NCBI GenBank assembly: GCA_945788575.1
Contig: CALZMR010000015.1
Coordinates: 1 to 37,249, forward strand
Direction: 5' to 3'
DNA length: 37,249 nucleotides
DNA from: an uncultured Woeseiaceae bacterium
GTDB taxonomy: Bacteria; Pseudomonadota; Gammaproteobacteria; Steroidobacterales; Woeseiaceae
In this document: positions 18,248-26,955 of the stretch, piece after piece
How positions within the stretch are numbered: the first letter of the stretch is position 1
Layout: the number at the start of each line of letters is the position of its first letter
The notes under the pieces: generated by a model
Seen by the model: the letters and a program-made list of their open reading frames with translations, nothing else
The model's database searches: none
Told to the model about the DNA's origin: nothing
Position numbers and translations under genes: made by a program

Positions 18248-19627
18248 TCAGGCGGGGCCGGGAGTGCCGCGGGTCCGTTGCAGAACCGCCGTAAGGGTCT
18301 GCCTGGCGCCGCCGAAGCCGCCGTTACTCATGAACACGACCTGGTCGCCCGAGAGCACCCGCGTCGACATGTCACCGACGAGCTGATCGTAGTCGTCGAA
18401 GATCCGGAGCTTCTTGCCCAGCGGTTCGAGCGCGGTATCGAAGTCCTCGCCCATGTCGCCCGGCCGAAACATCCATATCAGGTCAGCCTTACTCAGCGCA
18501 TCTGCGAGCTCGGAATTGTGCACGCCGAGTTTCATCGTATTCGACCGGGGCTCCAGCACGACAACGATTCGATGTCCGGGATACCGTCGCTTGAGTCCGC
18601 CGATAGAGCGTCGAATCGCGGTCGGGTGATGCGCGAAGTCATCGTAGATGGCGATATCCGCGACCGTCGCGGTACGCTCCATGCGGCGTTTAACGCCCTC
18701 GAAACGAGACAGCGCATCCACGGCTTGCTGCAGTGATACGCCAGCGGAACGCGCCGCGGCGATCGCGGCGACGGCATTCTCCAGATTGTGCCGCCCACTC
18801 ATGGCCCATCGCGCGCCGGCCTTCCCGGAGCCGCACGCGACCTCGATTCTGCGTTCGGCGGCGTCCGTGAAATCGCCATGCCAATCGGCAGCGGCGTCGA
18901 GACCGAAATATTCGACCGGCGTCCAGCAGCCCATCTCGATGACAGCCGTGAGATTCTCGTCCGCTGCATTGGCCACGATACGGCCGCCTCCCGGCACGGT
19001 CCGGAGAAGTTGGTGGAACTGCCACTGGATCGCCGCCAGATCGGTATAGATATCCGCGTGGTCGTATTCGAGATTGTTCAGGATCAACGTGCGCGGCTTG
19101 TAATGGACGAACTTTGCGCGTTTGTCGAAGAACGCCGTGTCGTACTCGTCAGCCTCGACCACGAAAAAGCGCCCTGCCCCGAATCGCGCCGACGCACCGA
19201 AATTCGCAGGGATGCCTCCGATCAGAAAACCCGGCGCCAGACCCGCGTCTTCAAGAATCCAGGCCAGCATACTCGCCGTCGTCGTCTTGCCATGAGTGCC
19301 GGCCACCGCAAGGACATGGCAACCAGCCAAAACGTGCTCGGCAAGCCATTGCGGGCCGGAACGGTAATCCAGCCCGGCATCGAGCATTGCCTCAACGACT
19401 TCCGTGCCGCGGCTCATCACATTTCCGACCACGACGCAGTCCGGCGCGGGCTCGAGCTGCGCCGCATCGAAGCCTTCGTGTATCTCTATGCCGAGATTCC
19501 TGAGCTGGGTACTCATTGGCGGATACACCGCCGCGTCACAGCCGGTTACTCGATGTCCGGCAGCGGCAGCGAGTGCGGCGACTCCACCCATGAATGTGCC
19601 GCATATTCCAAGTATGTGTACGTGCAT
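18248..19627 (-). CDS. mpl: UDP-N-acetylmuramate:L-alanyl-gamma-D-glutamyl-meso-diaminopimelate ligase
   Basis: A 459-residue Mur-ligase-family enzyme that joins recycled murein tripeptide to UDP-N-acetylmuramic acid with ATP, returning cell-wall peptide to peptidoglycan synthesis. The N-terminus MHVHILGICGTFMGG is the characteristic Mpl start. The ATP loop AGTHGKTTTASML lies near residue 109, VVEADEYDTAFFDKR near 170, YDDFAHHPTAI near 331, and a complete C-terminal domain (VVLEPRSNTMKLG) follows. It starts 7 nt after the small membrane protein gene, suggesting a shared transcript. The length is normal for the family. Its presence shows a Gram-negative diaminopimelate-type wall. Confidence 0.97.
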   Translation of the reverse strand: MHVHILGICGTFMGGVAALAAAAGHRVTGCDAAVYPPMSTQLRNLGIEIHEGFDAAQLEPAPDCVVVGNVMSRGTEVVEAMLDAGLDYRSGPQWLAEHVLAGCHVLAVAGTHGKTTTASMLAWILEDAGLAPGFLIGGIPANFGASARFGAGRFFVVEADEYDTAFFDKRAKFVHYKPRTLILNNLEYDHADIYTDLAAIQWQFHQLLRTVPGGGRIVANAADENLTAVIEMGCWTPVEYFGLDAAADWHGDFTDAAERRIEVACGSGKAGARWAMSGRHNLENAVAAIAAARSAGVSLQQAVDALSRFEGVKRRMERTATVADIAIYDDFAHHPTAIRRSIGGLKRRYPGHRIVVVLEPRSNTMKLGVHNSELADALSKADLIWMFRPGDMGEDFDTALEPLGKKLRIFDDYDQLVGDMSTRVLSGDQVVFMSNGGFGGARQTLTAVLQRTRGTPGPA

Positions 19628-19634
19628 TAGTCGG

Positions 19635-20189
19635 TCAGGGCTCCGCCGTCATCGATTGCGTGAACGCGAGCTGCAGGATAAAAATCGAGAACGCGATGAC
19701 GATACCGGCATACCAGTGCCAGTTGATCGCGCGCGCAATGATATGTCCTTTCACGGGAACCGACCAGACGAGCACGATGAACGCCATGAGGCTGGCGATA
19801 TCGCGGCCGAGAAAGGGCGTGAAAAGTACGATTTCGGCAAGCATGGTGAACGAGATCAGCGCACCGCAGCCGATCAGCGCGGCCAGTGTCTGGACGGCGC
19901 GGCCGCCGTGTCCCATCGCCGTGAGAACGATGACGTAACAGATCGCGCCGACGATCGCGCTGGCCAGGCTGATCCACGCATCGGTGGCATCGAAATTCGT
20001 GATCAGAGCCGCCGTGGCCATCAGCGCCAGCATCCAGAGCAGGATGCACATATGCAGCAGCATCCACGAGTACGGAATCTCCTCCGGACCCTTGCGCAGC
20101 AGAGTGATATCGACCAACGTCCGTATCAGCGCGAGCAACGTGAGCCTCTCTAAAAGCGGCGTCCAATAGCGAAGCGTCAATGATCGCAT
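19635..20189 (-). CDS. Small integral membrane protein of unknown function
   Basis: A 184-residue hydrophobic protein with about five membrane segments (roughly residues 41-67, 71-94, 98-125, 129-152 and 156-178). A charged N-terminal stretch with RLTLLALIRTLVDITLLRKGPEEIPYS precedes the first clear helix. No enzymatic motif or known domain was recognised. Its stop lies 7 nt before mpl, so it probably leads that transcript, and it is divergent from rnd with only 14 nt between the two start codons. Conserved placement beside mpl and rnd could hint at an envelope role, but this is speculation. Confidence 0.75.
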   Translation of the reverse strand: MRSLTLRYWTPLLERLTLLALIRTLVDITLLRKGPEEIPYSWMLLHMCILLWMLALMATAALITNFDATDAWISLASAIVGAICYVIVLTAMGHGGRAVQTLAALIGCGALISFTMLAEIVLFTPFLGRDIASLMAFIVLVWSVPVKGHIIARAINWHWYAGIVIAFSIFILQLAFTQSMTAEP

Positions 20190-20203
20190 GTTAACCTGTC
20201 GGC

Positions 20204-21286
20204 ATGCCCGCCTTTACCCTGGTCGACCAGATCGACCGTCTTTCCGAAAAACTCCAATCTGAAACGCGCATCGGTGTCGACACCGAATTCATGCGCGAGC
20301 GGACGTACTTTGCGCAGCTCTGCCTGCTGCAGATTGCGACTTCGGATCACATTTACTGCGTCGACCCGCTCGCCGATCGCGACCTGGACGCTTTCTGGGC
20401 GAGCCTCGCCGGATCGGAATGGGTTGTGCACTCCGCACGGCAGGACATCGAAGTCATCTACCAGGCGACAGAGCGAATGCCAGCGTCGATTTTCGACACG
20501 CAGGTTGCCGCGGGCCTTCTCGGCTTTCAGCCGCAGATCGGATACGGCAGCCTGGTCAATGAACTCTTCGACATCGAGCTGCCCAAGAGCCACACGCGCG
20601 CCGACTGGTCGAAGCGCCCGCTTCCGGATGCGTATCTGGAGTATGCCGCGGAGGATGTGGAGTACCTGCTGCCGGCATGGGAGCAGCTCGCCGAGCGTCT
20701 GGATGCGAAGGGCCGACTCGAATGGGCCGCTGCGGATTCCAGCCTACTGCTCGATCCAGACTTATATGACGTCAATCCGGCTGGGGCAGTCTCGCGGCTG
20801 AAGGGGGCGCGCAACCTCCGCGGTACGCGTCGAGCGGTAGCTGCCGCCCTCGCGACCTGGCGGGAAGAGGAAGCGCTGAATCGCAATCGGCCGCGACAGT
20901 GGATATTGCGGGACAATATCATTATCAACATCGCGAACGCGGTGCCGTCGAGCACGAGCGCGCTGACGCGTGTCGACGAAATGCCCGCCAAACTGGTCGC
21001 AAGAGCGGGCAAGGACATCGTCAGGGTCGTCGACGAGGCATCCCGCAACGGCTCGGGCTATCAACCGCCGCGGCCGCCGGACGAAGGCCAGAAGAATCTC
21101 TTGAAGCGAATGCAAGGCGTCGTGAAGGAGTGTGCCGCGGAACTCGGTATCGCTGCCGAGACCATTGCCTCGCGCAAGGAGCTTTCCGGCGCGATCATCG
21201 ACGGGAAGCACGAATCAAGAGTGTTCGGCGGCTGGCGCAAAGCACTGATTGGCGACCGCCTTGCGGAGCTGCTCGAGGCAGGTTGA
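20204..21286 (+). CDS. rnd: Ribonuclease D
   Basis: A 360-residue 3'-to-5' exoribonuclease of the DEDD class that trims tRNA and other stable RNA 3' ends. The N-terminal exonuclease domain shows IGVDTEFMRE (D26, E28), VVHSARQDIEVIYQ near residue 75 (second Asp), and EYAAEDVEYLLPAW near 148 (the DEDDy Asp/Tyr). The later part, with RNLRGTRRAVAAALATWREEEALNRNRPRQWILRD near 205, leads into an HRDC nucleic-acid-binding domain and a helical tail. The start ATG 20204 is only 14 nt from the divergent membrane protein start, so its promoter must overlap that gene. It converges on adk. Confidence 0.96.
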   Translation: MPAFTLVDQIDRLSEKLQSETRIGVDTEFMRERTYFAQLCLLQIATSDHIYCVDPLADRDLDAFWASLAGSEWVVHSARQDIEVIYQATERMPASIFDTQVAAGLLGFQPQIGYGSLVNELFDIELPKSHTRADWSKRPLPDAYLEYAAEDVEYLLPAWEQLAERLDAKGRLEWAAADSSLLLDPDLYDVNPAGAVSRLKGARNLRGTRRAVAAALATWREEEALNRNRPRQWILRDNIIINIANAVPSSTSALTRVDEMPAKLVARAGKDIVRVVDEASRNGSGYQPPRPPDEGQKNLLKRMQGVVKECAAELGIAAETIASRKELSGAIIDGKHESRVFGGWRKALIGDRLAELLEAG

Positions 21287-21321
21287 TCTGGCCGAGCACG
21301 GTCATCGGCCGCGTGTGGCCG

Positions 21322-21963
21322 TCAGCCGAGAGCGGCGGTAAGCCGCGTGTAGACCTCATCGATAGCGCCGTCGGCATCCACGCTCGTCAGCCTGTTTCGG
21401 CCTCGATAGAACTCGACCACCGGCTCCGTGTTTTCGCGATAGACCTCGAGGCGATTGCCGATGGTCTCTTCGTTGTCGTCTTCGCGCTGAATCAGCTCGC
21501 CGCCGGCCGCTACGACCGCGTCGAGTTCTTCCTGCGACGAGAAATAGATGTTGAGCAACTTGCCCGTCTTCGAGCAGGTCCTGCGACCGGTCAGGCGCTT
21601 CAGTAGCACATCGAAGTCGACGTCCATGAGGACGGCCGCGTCGAGCGGCACGCTGAGTTCGTCGAGCAATTCGTCGAGATCGGTCGCCTGCTGCCGTGTT
21701 CTGGGAAATCCGTCGAGGATAAATCCGTCCTGGGCGTCGTCCTGCCCCAGGCGCTCGGCGATGATGCCGAGCATGATGTCGTCGGAGACGAGATTGCCGG
21801 CGTCCACGGTCGCCTTGGCCTTCTGACCAAAGCGCGTGCCTTCGGCAATTGCCGCGCGCAGCATGTCGCCCGTCGAAATGTGCGGGACGTGCTTGTCGGC
21901 ACTCAGCTTCTTGGCCTGTGTCCCCTTACCCGACCCGGGCGCTCCCAGCAGAACGATGCGCAT
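21322..21963 (-). CDS. adk: Adenylate kinase
   Basis: A 213-residue long-form adenylate kinase (2 ADP to ATP plus AMP). The start MRIVLLGAPGSGKGTQ at 21963 has GGAGT seven bases upstream; the longer open frame to 22266 is rejected. The P-loop is at residues 7-14, the AMP-binding region ISTGDMLRAAI near 30, and FILDGFPRTRQQA near 81. The LID (about 122-160) reads TGRRTCSKTGKLLN and later GGELIQREDDNEET; it has one cysteine where zinc-type LIDs have four ligands, and it also lacks the E. coli His/Ser/Asp/Thr set. It is divergent from the PPi-phosphofructokinase gene, placing AMP/ADP balance next to PPi metabolism. Confidence 0.97.
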   Translation of the reverse strand: MRIVLLGAPGSGKGTQAKKLSADKHVPHISTGDMLRAAIAEGTRFGQKAKATVDAGNLVSDDIMLGIIAERLGQDDAQDGFILDGFPRTRQQATDLDELLDELSVPLDAAVLMDVDFDVLLKRLTGRRTCSKTGKLLNIYFSSQEELDAVVAAGGELIQREDDNEETIGNRLEVYRENTEPVVEFYRGRNRLTSVDADGAIDEVYTRLTAALG

Positions 21964-22018
21964 CGATTCGACTCCGTTTGATCTTGTCTGACCGGCACGA
22001 CGCCGACCGCGGCCGGGT

Positions 22019-22047
22019 ACGCTACCGGCTCTGCCAACGCAGGTCAA
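22019..22047 (-). promoter_or_regulatory. Possible adk promoter
   Basis: On the minus strand TTGACC (22047-22042, 5 of 6) and TAGCGT (22024-22019, 3 of 6) are spaced by 17 nt, giving a leader of about 50 nt. The rest of the 207-nt gap to pfp holds only a weak TATGCT at 22089-22094 on the plus strand that could serve pfp. Confidence 0.4.
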
Positions 22048-22170
22048 TGCAGCGCCCCGAAAGCGATGAACGGTACACCCGTTTCGGCTATGCTCCCTGC
22101 CTTTCGGGGACCCATGCGATTGTCGCGAATCGGGTTCGCGGGTCCGCAAGCAACCACAGAGGAATCGTCG

Positions 22171-23433
22171 ATGCCTGCAATGAATGCCTTCTATGCCCAG
22201 TCCGGCGGCGTGACCGCCGTGATCAACGCAACCGCCTGTGGCGTCATCGAGACCGCGCGCAAGCACAAAGCGAAGATCGCAAACGTATATGCCGGTCGCA
22301 ACGGCATCATCGGCGCGCTCACCGAAGACATGATCAACACCAATCGCGAGAGCGCCAGAACGATCGCTGCGCTAAAGAACATGCCGGGCGGCGCATTCGG
22401 TTCGGCTCGCTACAAGCTCAAGGGCATCGAGGAGAACCGCGCCGAATACGAGCGGCTTATCGAGGTCTTCCGTGCCCACAACATCGGCTACTTCTTCTAC
22501 AACGGCGGCAACGACTCGATGGACACAGCACACAAGGTCTCGCTGATCTCGAAGAAGATGGGCTTTCCAGTGACCTGCCTCGGCATTCCCAAGACGGTCG
22601 ACAACGACCTGCCAATAACCGATACCTGCCCGGGCTTCGGCTCGGTCGCCAAGTACGTGGCCGTGTCGACGCGCGAGGCGGCGATGGACGTCGCCTCGAT
22701 GGCGAAGACGTCGACCAAAGTATTCATCCTCGAGGTCATGGGCCGGCACGCAGGCTGGATCGCCGCCGCGGGCGGCCTCGCGGGCGACAAGCCCGGAGAC
22801 GCTCCGCATATCATCCTGTTCCCCGAGGTGCCCTTCAAGCAGAGAGCCTTTCTCAAGCGCGTGCGCGAGTGCGTCCAGAAATACGACTACTGCGTGATCG
22901 TCGTCAGCGAGGGTGCGGCATACAGAGACGGCCGCTTCCTGGCGGAGGCCGGCACTCGTGATGCCTTCGGCCACGCCCAGCTCGGCGGCGTCGCGCCGGT
23001 CGTGGCGCAGATGGTCCGTGACAATCTGGGCTACAAGTATCACTACGCCATTGCCGACTATCTGCAACGCTCGGCGCGGCACATCGCCTCGGCGACAGAC
23101 GTCAAGCAGGCCTACGCCGTGGGGGCCGCGGCCGTGAAGTTCGCCGTCGCGGGCAAATCGGCCGTGATGCCGGTCATCAAGCGAGTCTCGGACAAGCCAT
23201 ATCGCTGGACCATCGCGTCCGCGCCGCTCTCGCGGATCGCCAACAAAGAGAAGATGCTGCCGAAGCGCTACATCACCAAGGATGGATTCGGCATCACCGC
23301 GGCGGCCCGCCGATATCTGGAGCCGCTGATCAGTGGCGAGGATTATCCGCCTTATGTCAATGGCTTACCGAAGTATGCGACGCTGAAGAACGTCTCGGTA
23401 GCGCCTAAGTTACAGACGAAATTTGTGGTATGA
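22171..23433 (+). CDS. pfp: Pyrophosphate-dependent-type 6-phosphofructokinase
   Basis: A 420-residue phosphofructokinase from ATG 22171, which has GAGGA about seven bases upstream. Fructose-6-phosphate phosphorylation at C1 is read from YAQSGGVTAVINAT, the catalytic loop GIPKTVDNDLP (K141, D144, D146) and the substrate helix EVMGRHAGWIA near residue 213. Two markers point to PPi rather than ATP as donor: aspartate D115 at the position that is glycine in ATP enzymes (GGNDS, 112-116), and lysine K141 in PKTVDND where ATP enzymes have glycine. Asn114 replaces the more common Asp. It is followed by a proton pyrophosphatase gene, the same pairing known in methylotrophs. The reaction may be reversible in the cell. 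Confidence 0.93.
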   Translation: MPAMNAFYAQSGGVTAVINATACGVIETARKHKAKIANVYAGRNGIIGALTEDMINTNRESARTIAALKNMPGGAFGSARYKLKGIEENRAEYERLIEVFRAHNIGYFFYNGGNDSMDTAHKVSLISKKMGFPVTCLGIPKTVDNDLPITDTCPGFGSVAKYVAVSTREAAMDVASMAKTSTKVFILEVMGRHAGWIAAAGGLAGDKPGDAPHIILFPEVPFKQRAFLKRVRECVQKYDYCVIVVSEGAAYRDGRFLAEAGTRDAFGHAQLGGVAPVVAQMVRDNLGYKYHYAIADYLQRSARHIASATDVKQAYAVGAAAVKFAVAGKSAVMPVIKRVSDKPYRWTIASAPLSRIANKEKMLPKRYITKDGFGITAAARRYLEPLISGEDYPPYVNGLPKYATLKNVSVAPKLQTKFVV

Positions 23434-23434
23434 T
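23426..23434 (+). promoter_or_regulatory. Possible extended -10 promoter for hppA
   Basis: TGGTATGAT at 23426-23434 is an extended -10 element (TGn plus TATGAT) at the very end of pfp. There is no good -35. It would give hppA its own transcript with a leader of about 160 nt in addition to read-through from pfp. Confidence 0.3.
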
Positions 23435-23598
23435 GCGGCGCCTCGACCGGCCGGCTCCACATGCTTTTGGGGCGCGGGGATACGGCCGCCGACCCTACTA
23501 AATAACAACGAGACTCTAACGAACGACTTCCCGACGCCGCTTTCGAGCAGGCGTCATCGGCCTCGTTCGATCTCGACGCACTCTCAGGAGATTATCTG

Positions 23599-25641
23599 AT
23601 GTCAAACGAGTTGGCCCTGTGGCTCTCGATCGGTGCTGGCGGACTCGCCATACTGTTCGGAGTGTTCTCAACGCAGTGGATTCTCAAGCAACCGGCCGGC
23701 AGCGACCGAATGCAGGAGATCGCAGCGGCGATCCAGGAAGGCGCTAAGGCTTACATGGATCGCCAGTACACGACGATCGGCATGGTCGGCGTCGTACTCG
23801 CCGTCGTGCTTGGATTCGCCCTCGGCTGGACGATCGCTATCGGCTTCGCGATCGGCGCGGTCTTTTCGGCCCTGGCCGGCTACATCGGCATGTACGTGTC
23901 GGTACGTGCGAACGTCCGCACGGCGGAAGCGGCCAAGAGCGGCGTAAATCCAGCGCTGGACGTCGCTTTCCGAGGCGGAGCGATCACGGGAATGCTGGTC
24001 GTCGGCCTCGGCCTGCTCGGCGTAGCCGGTTACTTCCTGATCCTGAAGCAGATCGGCGCTTCGGACGATGACGCCGTGCACGCGCTCGTCGGCCTCGCCT
24101 TCGGCGGTTCGCTGATCTCGATCTTCGCTCGACTGGGCGGCGGTATCTTCACGAAGGGTGCCGACGTCGGCGCCGACCTCGTCGGCAAGGTCGAAGCGGG
24201 CATCCCGGAAGACGATCCCCGCAACCCGGGTGTGATCGCGGACAACGTCGGCGACAACGTTGGCGACTGCGCGGGCATGGCGGCCGACCTCTTCGAGACC
24301 TACGCGGTTACGATCATCGCGACGATGCTGCTCGGTGGTCTGGTTGCGCAAACGCCCGGATTCGGGGCGGAAGCCGTTATGTACCCGCTGGTGCTCGGCG
24401 CGGTGTCGATCGTCGCATCGATCATCGGCACGTTCTTCGTCAAGACGTCCGAAGGCGGAAAGATCATGGGCGCGCTGTACCGCGGCATGATCGTCGCTGG
24501 CGTGCTGGCAGGCATCGCCTTCTACTTCGTCACGAATGCCATGCTGGGCGACAGCGGCCAGGCAATGAATATCTTCTATTCGTCGCTCATCGGCCTCGGA
24601 CTGACGGCTGCTATGGTCGTCATCACCGAGTACTACACCGGCACCGAGTTCGCCCCGGTCAAGAGAATCGCTAACGCCTCGCTGACCGGCGACGCGACCA
24701 ACATCATCGCCGGCCTCGGCATCTCGATGAAGGCGACCGCACTGCCCGTCATCGCCGTCTGCGCGAGCATCTGGGGTGCGTTCGCGCTTGCCGACGACAC
24801 GATGGGCGGTCTGTACAACATTGCAATTGCCGCGACCACGATGCTCTCGATGACGGGTGTCGTCGTGGCGCTCGACGCATTCGGGCCGATCACCGACAAC
24901 GCGGGCGGCATCGCCGAGATGGCCGAGCTTCCGCCGGAAGTTCGCAAGATCACCGACCAGCTCGACGCGGTCGGCAACACGACCAAGGCGGTTACCAAAG
25001 GCTACGCCATTGGCTCGGCCGGTCTCGCCGCACTCGTGCTGTTCGCCGACTACAACAATGCGCTGGCGCAGGAGGGACTCGACGTCACGTTCCTGCTCAA
25101 CGACTACCGGGTGATCATCGGCTTGTTCATCGGCGGTCTCGTTCCGTACCTGTTCGGGGCGCTGGCGATGGAAGCCGTCGGTCGTGCGGCCAGCTCGGTC
25201 GTCAACGAAGTTCGCCGTCAGTTCAGGGAGATCGAGGGCATCATGGAGGGCACCGGCAAGCCGGACTACAGCCGCGCCGTCGACCTTCTGACCAAGGCAG
25301 CGATCAAGGAAATGGTCATCCCGTCGCTGTTGCCGATCGCGGTTCCGATCATCGTCGGCTTCACGCTGGGCGTGGAAGCGCTCGGCGGCGTCCTGCTCGG
25401 CACGATCGTCACGGGCCTGTTCGTCGCCATCTCCATGACGGCCGGCGGCGGTGCCTGGGACAACGCCAAGAAGTACATCGAAGACGGCAATTGCGGCGGT
25501 AAGGGTTCCGACGCACACAAGGCTGCCATTACCGGCGACACGGTCGGCGACCCGTACAAGGATACGGCCGGCCCGGCAATCAACCCGCTGATCAAGATCA
25601 TCAACATCGTTGCGCTCTTGATCGTGCCGCTGCTCGTCTAG
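23599..25641 (+). CDS. hppA: K+-independent proton-translocating membrane pyrophosphatase
   Basis: A 680-residue polytopic inner-membrane pump coupling PPi hydrolysis to proton export. The ATG is preceded by AGGAG eight bases upstream. Catalytic motifs are [22 protein letters not shown] at about 189-210 and [21 protein letters not shown] at 213-233, with a matching acidic site at the C-terminus, [29 protein letters not shown] has K463 and T466, the residues that mark K+-independent enzymes (K+-dependent ones have Ala and Gly). About 16 membrane helices are expected. It follows pfp by 165 nt and ends at a strong terminator, so pfp-hppA is a PPi-handling unit. No lesion was seen. Confidence 0.97.
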   Translation: MSNELALWLSIGAGGLAILFGVFSTQWILKQPAGSDRMQEIAAAIQEGAKAYMDRQYTTIGMVGVVLAVVLGFALGWTIAIGFAIGAVFSALAGYIGMYVSVRANVRTAEAAKSGVNPALDVAFRGGAITGMLVVGLGLLGVAGYFLILKQIGASDDDAVHALVGLAFGGSLISIFARLGGGIFTKGADVGADLVGKVEAGIPEDDPRNPGVIADNVGDNVGDCAGMAADLFETYAVTIIATMLLGGLVAQTPGFGAEAVMYPLVLGAVSIVASIIGTFFVKTSEGGKIMGALYRGMIVAGVLAGIAFYFVTNAMLGDSGQAMNIFYSSLIGLGLTAAMVVITEYYTGTEFAPVKRIANASLTGDATNIIAGLGISMKATALPVIAVCASIWGAFALADDTMGGLYNIAIAATTMLSMTGVVVALDAFGPITDNAGGIAEMAELPPEVRKITDQLDAVGNTTKAVTKGYAIGSAGLAALVLFADYNNALAQEGLDVTFLLNDYRVIIGLFIGGLVPYLFGALAMEAVGRAASSVVNEVRRQFREIEGIMEGTGKPDYSRAVDLLTKAAIKEMVIPSLLPIAVPIIVGFTLGVEALGGVLLGTIVTGLFVAISMTAGGGAWDNAKKYIEDGNCGGKGSDAHKAAITGDTVGDPYKDTAGPAINPLIKIINIVALLIVPLLV

Positions 25642-25664
25642 TCGCGACCAGCAACGTAAGAAAG

Positions 25665-25696
25665 AAAAGCCGCCGGTTCTCCGGCGGCTTTTTTTT
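25665..25696 (+). terminator. Intrinsic terminator after hppA
   Basis: GCCGCCGG at 25669-25676 pairs with CCGGCGGC at 25681-25688 around a TTCT loop; flanking A's (25665-25668) extend the stem into a run of eight T's (25689-25696). This is a textbook Rho-independent terminator and the clearest in the window. Confidence 0.95.
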
Positions 25697-25755
25697 GGGG
25701 TTCCCAAGGCGCCGTTTGCGCTGTGCTAGCATCAGCAAGAAAAAAGGAGGCCGAC

Positions 25756-26403
25756 ATGTGGGAACCCCACGACCCTGCTCCCTGGCTGCTTCACGTCGTT
25801 TTTGGCATCGCCGCCATGGCCGGCGCGATCGTCGCGCTTGTCACGACCAAGGGATCGCGCTTGCACAAACTGGCCGGCCGGATCTTCGTGTTGCCGATGG
25901 TTGTCGCGTCTCTTACAGCGCTCGCATTCGTCGGCGGGAACATCGGTCCGCTGGTATATGTGATGTCAGCAGCCACGCTGTATCTGCTCGCGACCAGCGT
26001 GCTGGCAATACGCAATGGTATCGGCGCGGCTCCGGTGCTGGAAAAGATCCTTGTTGCAATCCCCGCCGTACTGTTCGCATTCAGCGCATTGTTCTTCGTT
26101 CGTAACGTATCTCAGGGCAACCTTGGCCAGCTTTTCGGCCCGGCGCTTTACGCGAGCGTATTCCTGATCCTCGTGGTCGGCGACGTTCGACTCTTCCTGA
26201 ATCGGCCGGCTGAACACGCCAAGTGGATCAAGCGACATCTGTTCAGAATGCTGCTCGCATTCGCATTTGCGGTGCGCGCACTGTTCAGCATCGGGGTCGA
26301 CGTGGGTCTGCCGTTCGAGGTAGCGGTGACCGCACCGATCATTCTGGCGCTGATAGCCACGGTCTGGTTCCAGCGCCGGGTTGACTCCGGGGCGGTTCAG
26401 TGA
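25756..26403 (+). CDS. DUF2306-like seven-helix membrane protein
   Basis: A 215-residue protein from ATG 25756, set by a perfect Shine-Dalgarno AAGGAGG at 25744-25750 with a 5-nt gap. About seven membrane segments are visible, roughly residues 9-29, 38-58, 62-86, 94-115, 121-144, 160-181 and 190-208. A conserved-looking SRLHKLAGRIFVLPM between helices 1 and 2 and KRHLFRMLLAFAFAVRA later, with histidines and arginines near membrane edges, resemble DUF2306 proteins, whose function is unknown. It begins just after the hppA terminator and overlaps the stop of the opposite-strand gene by 7 nt. No partner gene on the same strand. Confidence 0.75.
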   Translation: MWEPHDPAPWLLHVVFGIAAMAGAIVALVTTKGSRLHKLAGRIFVLPMVVASLTALAFVGGNIGPLVYVMSAATLYLLATSVLAIRNGIGAAPVLEKILVAIPAVLFAFSALFFVRNVSQGNLGQLFGPALYASVFLILVVGDVRLFLNRPAEHAKWIKRHLFRMLLAFAFAVRALFSIGVDVGLPFEVAVTAPIILALIATVWFQRRVDSGAVQ

Positions 26404-26945
26404 CCGATAGCGTCGCCGCCAATTAGCGACACCTGCCGGAACGTCACCCAACTCATCACCGTCAGGAAAGCCAATGGCGGCAGGTAGATCAGCCAGTGTC
26501 CGGGGAGTCCTCTTAGCATCAGCGCCGCGAGCGTGACCGAAAGCGCAAGCGCGGGTACCGCCATCGCGTATAGCACCAACCGGCGAGCGCCACCAAGGAA
26601 CATCGATACGACCGAGAAATAGATCGCGGGCAGGATTGTCCACGCAAGTGCCGCGCCGACATGATTTGCTTCGATGCTCGCACCGAGCCAGGAGACGAGA
26701 ATCGCGGCCGCGAATGTCAGACCGAGAGACGTAGACCCGCCAATCAGGATCAGATTCTTGAGCGCCTCGTCTTCCTCGGTCGGGTGCGCGAAATACGAGG
26801 AGCGTCGGGCCGTGCTGACAAGTTTCAGGTAGTCGATCTGCTTCAAGGTACGCTCCTTCGCCGTATCTACTCGTTCTGAGATTGCCGGCCACGCGCTTTC
26901 GGTCGCCGATCTGCGTACCAGGCGGATCTCGACGGGGCCCGGCAT
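26397..26945 (-). CDS. Four-helix membrane protein of unknown function
   Basis: A 182-residue protein with a soluble N-terminal region of about 65 residues (rich in charged residues, with a possible short helix TAKERTLKQIDYLKLV) and four membrane segments at about 66-90, 95-118, 125-147 and 153-172. No known domain was recognised. It begins 10 nt after the small lipoprotein gene and ends convergent with the DUF2306-like gene, overlapping by 7 nt. It is likely the last gene of a transcript that starts with the GGDEF-EAL regulator, so a link to c-di-GMP signalling or envelope function is possible but unproved. Confidence 0.7.
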   Translation of the reverse strand: MPGPVEIRLVRRSATESAWPAISERVDTAKERTLKQIDYLKLVSTARRSSYFAHPTEEDEALKNLILIGGSTSLGLTFAAAILVSWLGASIEANHVGAALAWTILPAIYFSVVSMFLGGARRLVLYAMAVPALALSVTLAALMLRGLPGHWLIYLPPLAFLTVMSWVTFRQVSLIGGDAIGH

Positions 26946-26955
26946 GACAGACCGC

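Noticed and set aside
21300-21321. Bidirectional terminator between rnd and adk
   Set aside because: CGGCC/GGCCG forms only a 5-bp stem and no T-run follows on either strand.
21964-22266. N-terminal extension of adenylate kinase
   Set aside because: The P-loop must be at the N-terminus and a Shine-Dalgarno precedes the ATG at 21963.
23668-25707. A 679-codon minus-strand open frame opposite hppA
   Set aside because: Very rich in Arg, Asp and His with no recognisable motif, and it runs through the intrinsic terminator; it is a shadow of the pyrophosphatase gene.
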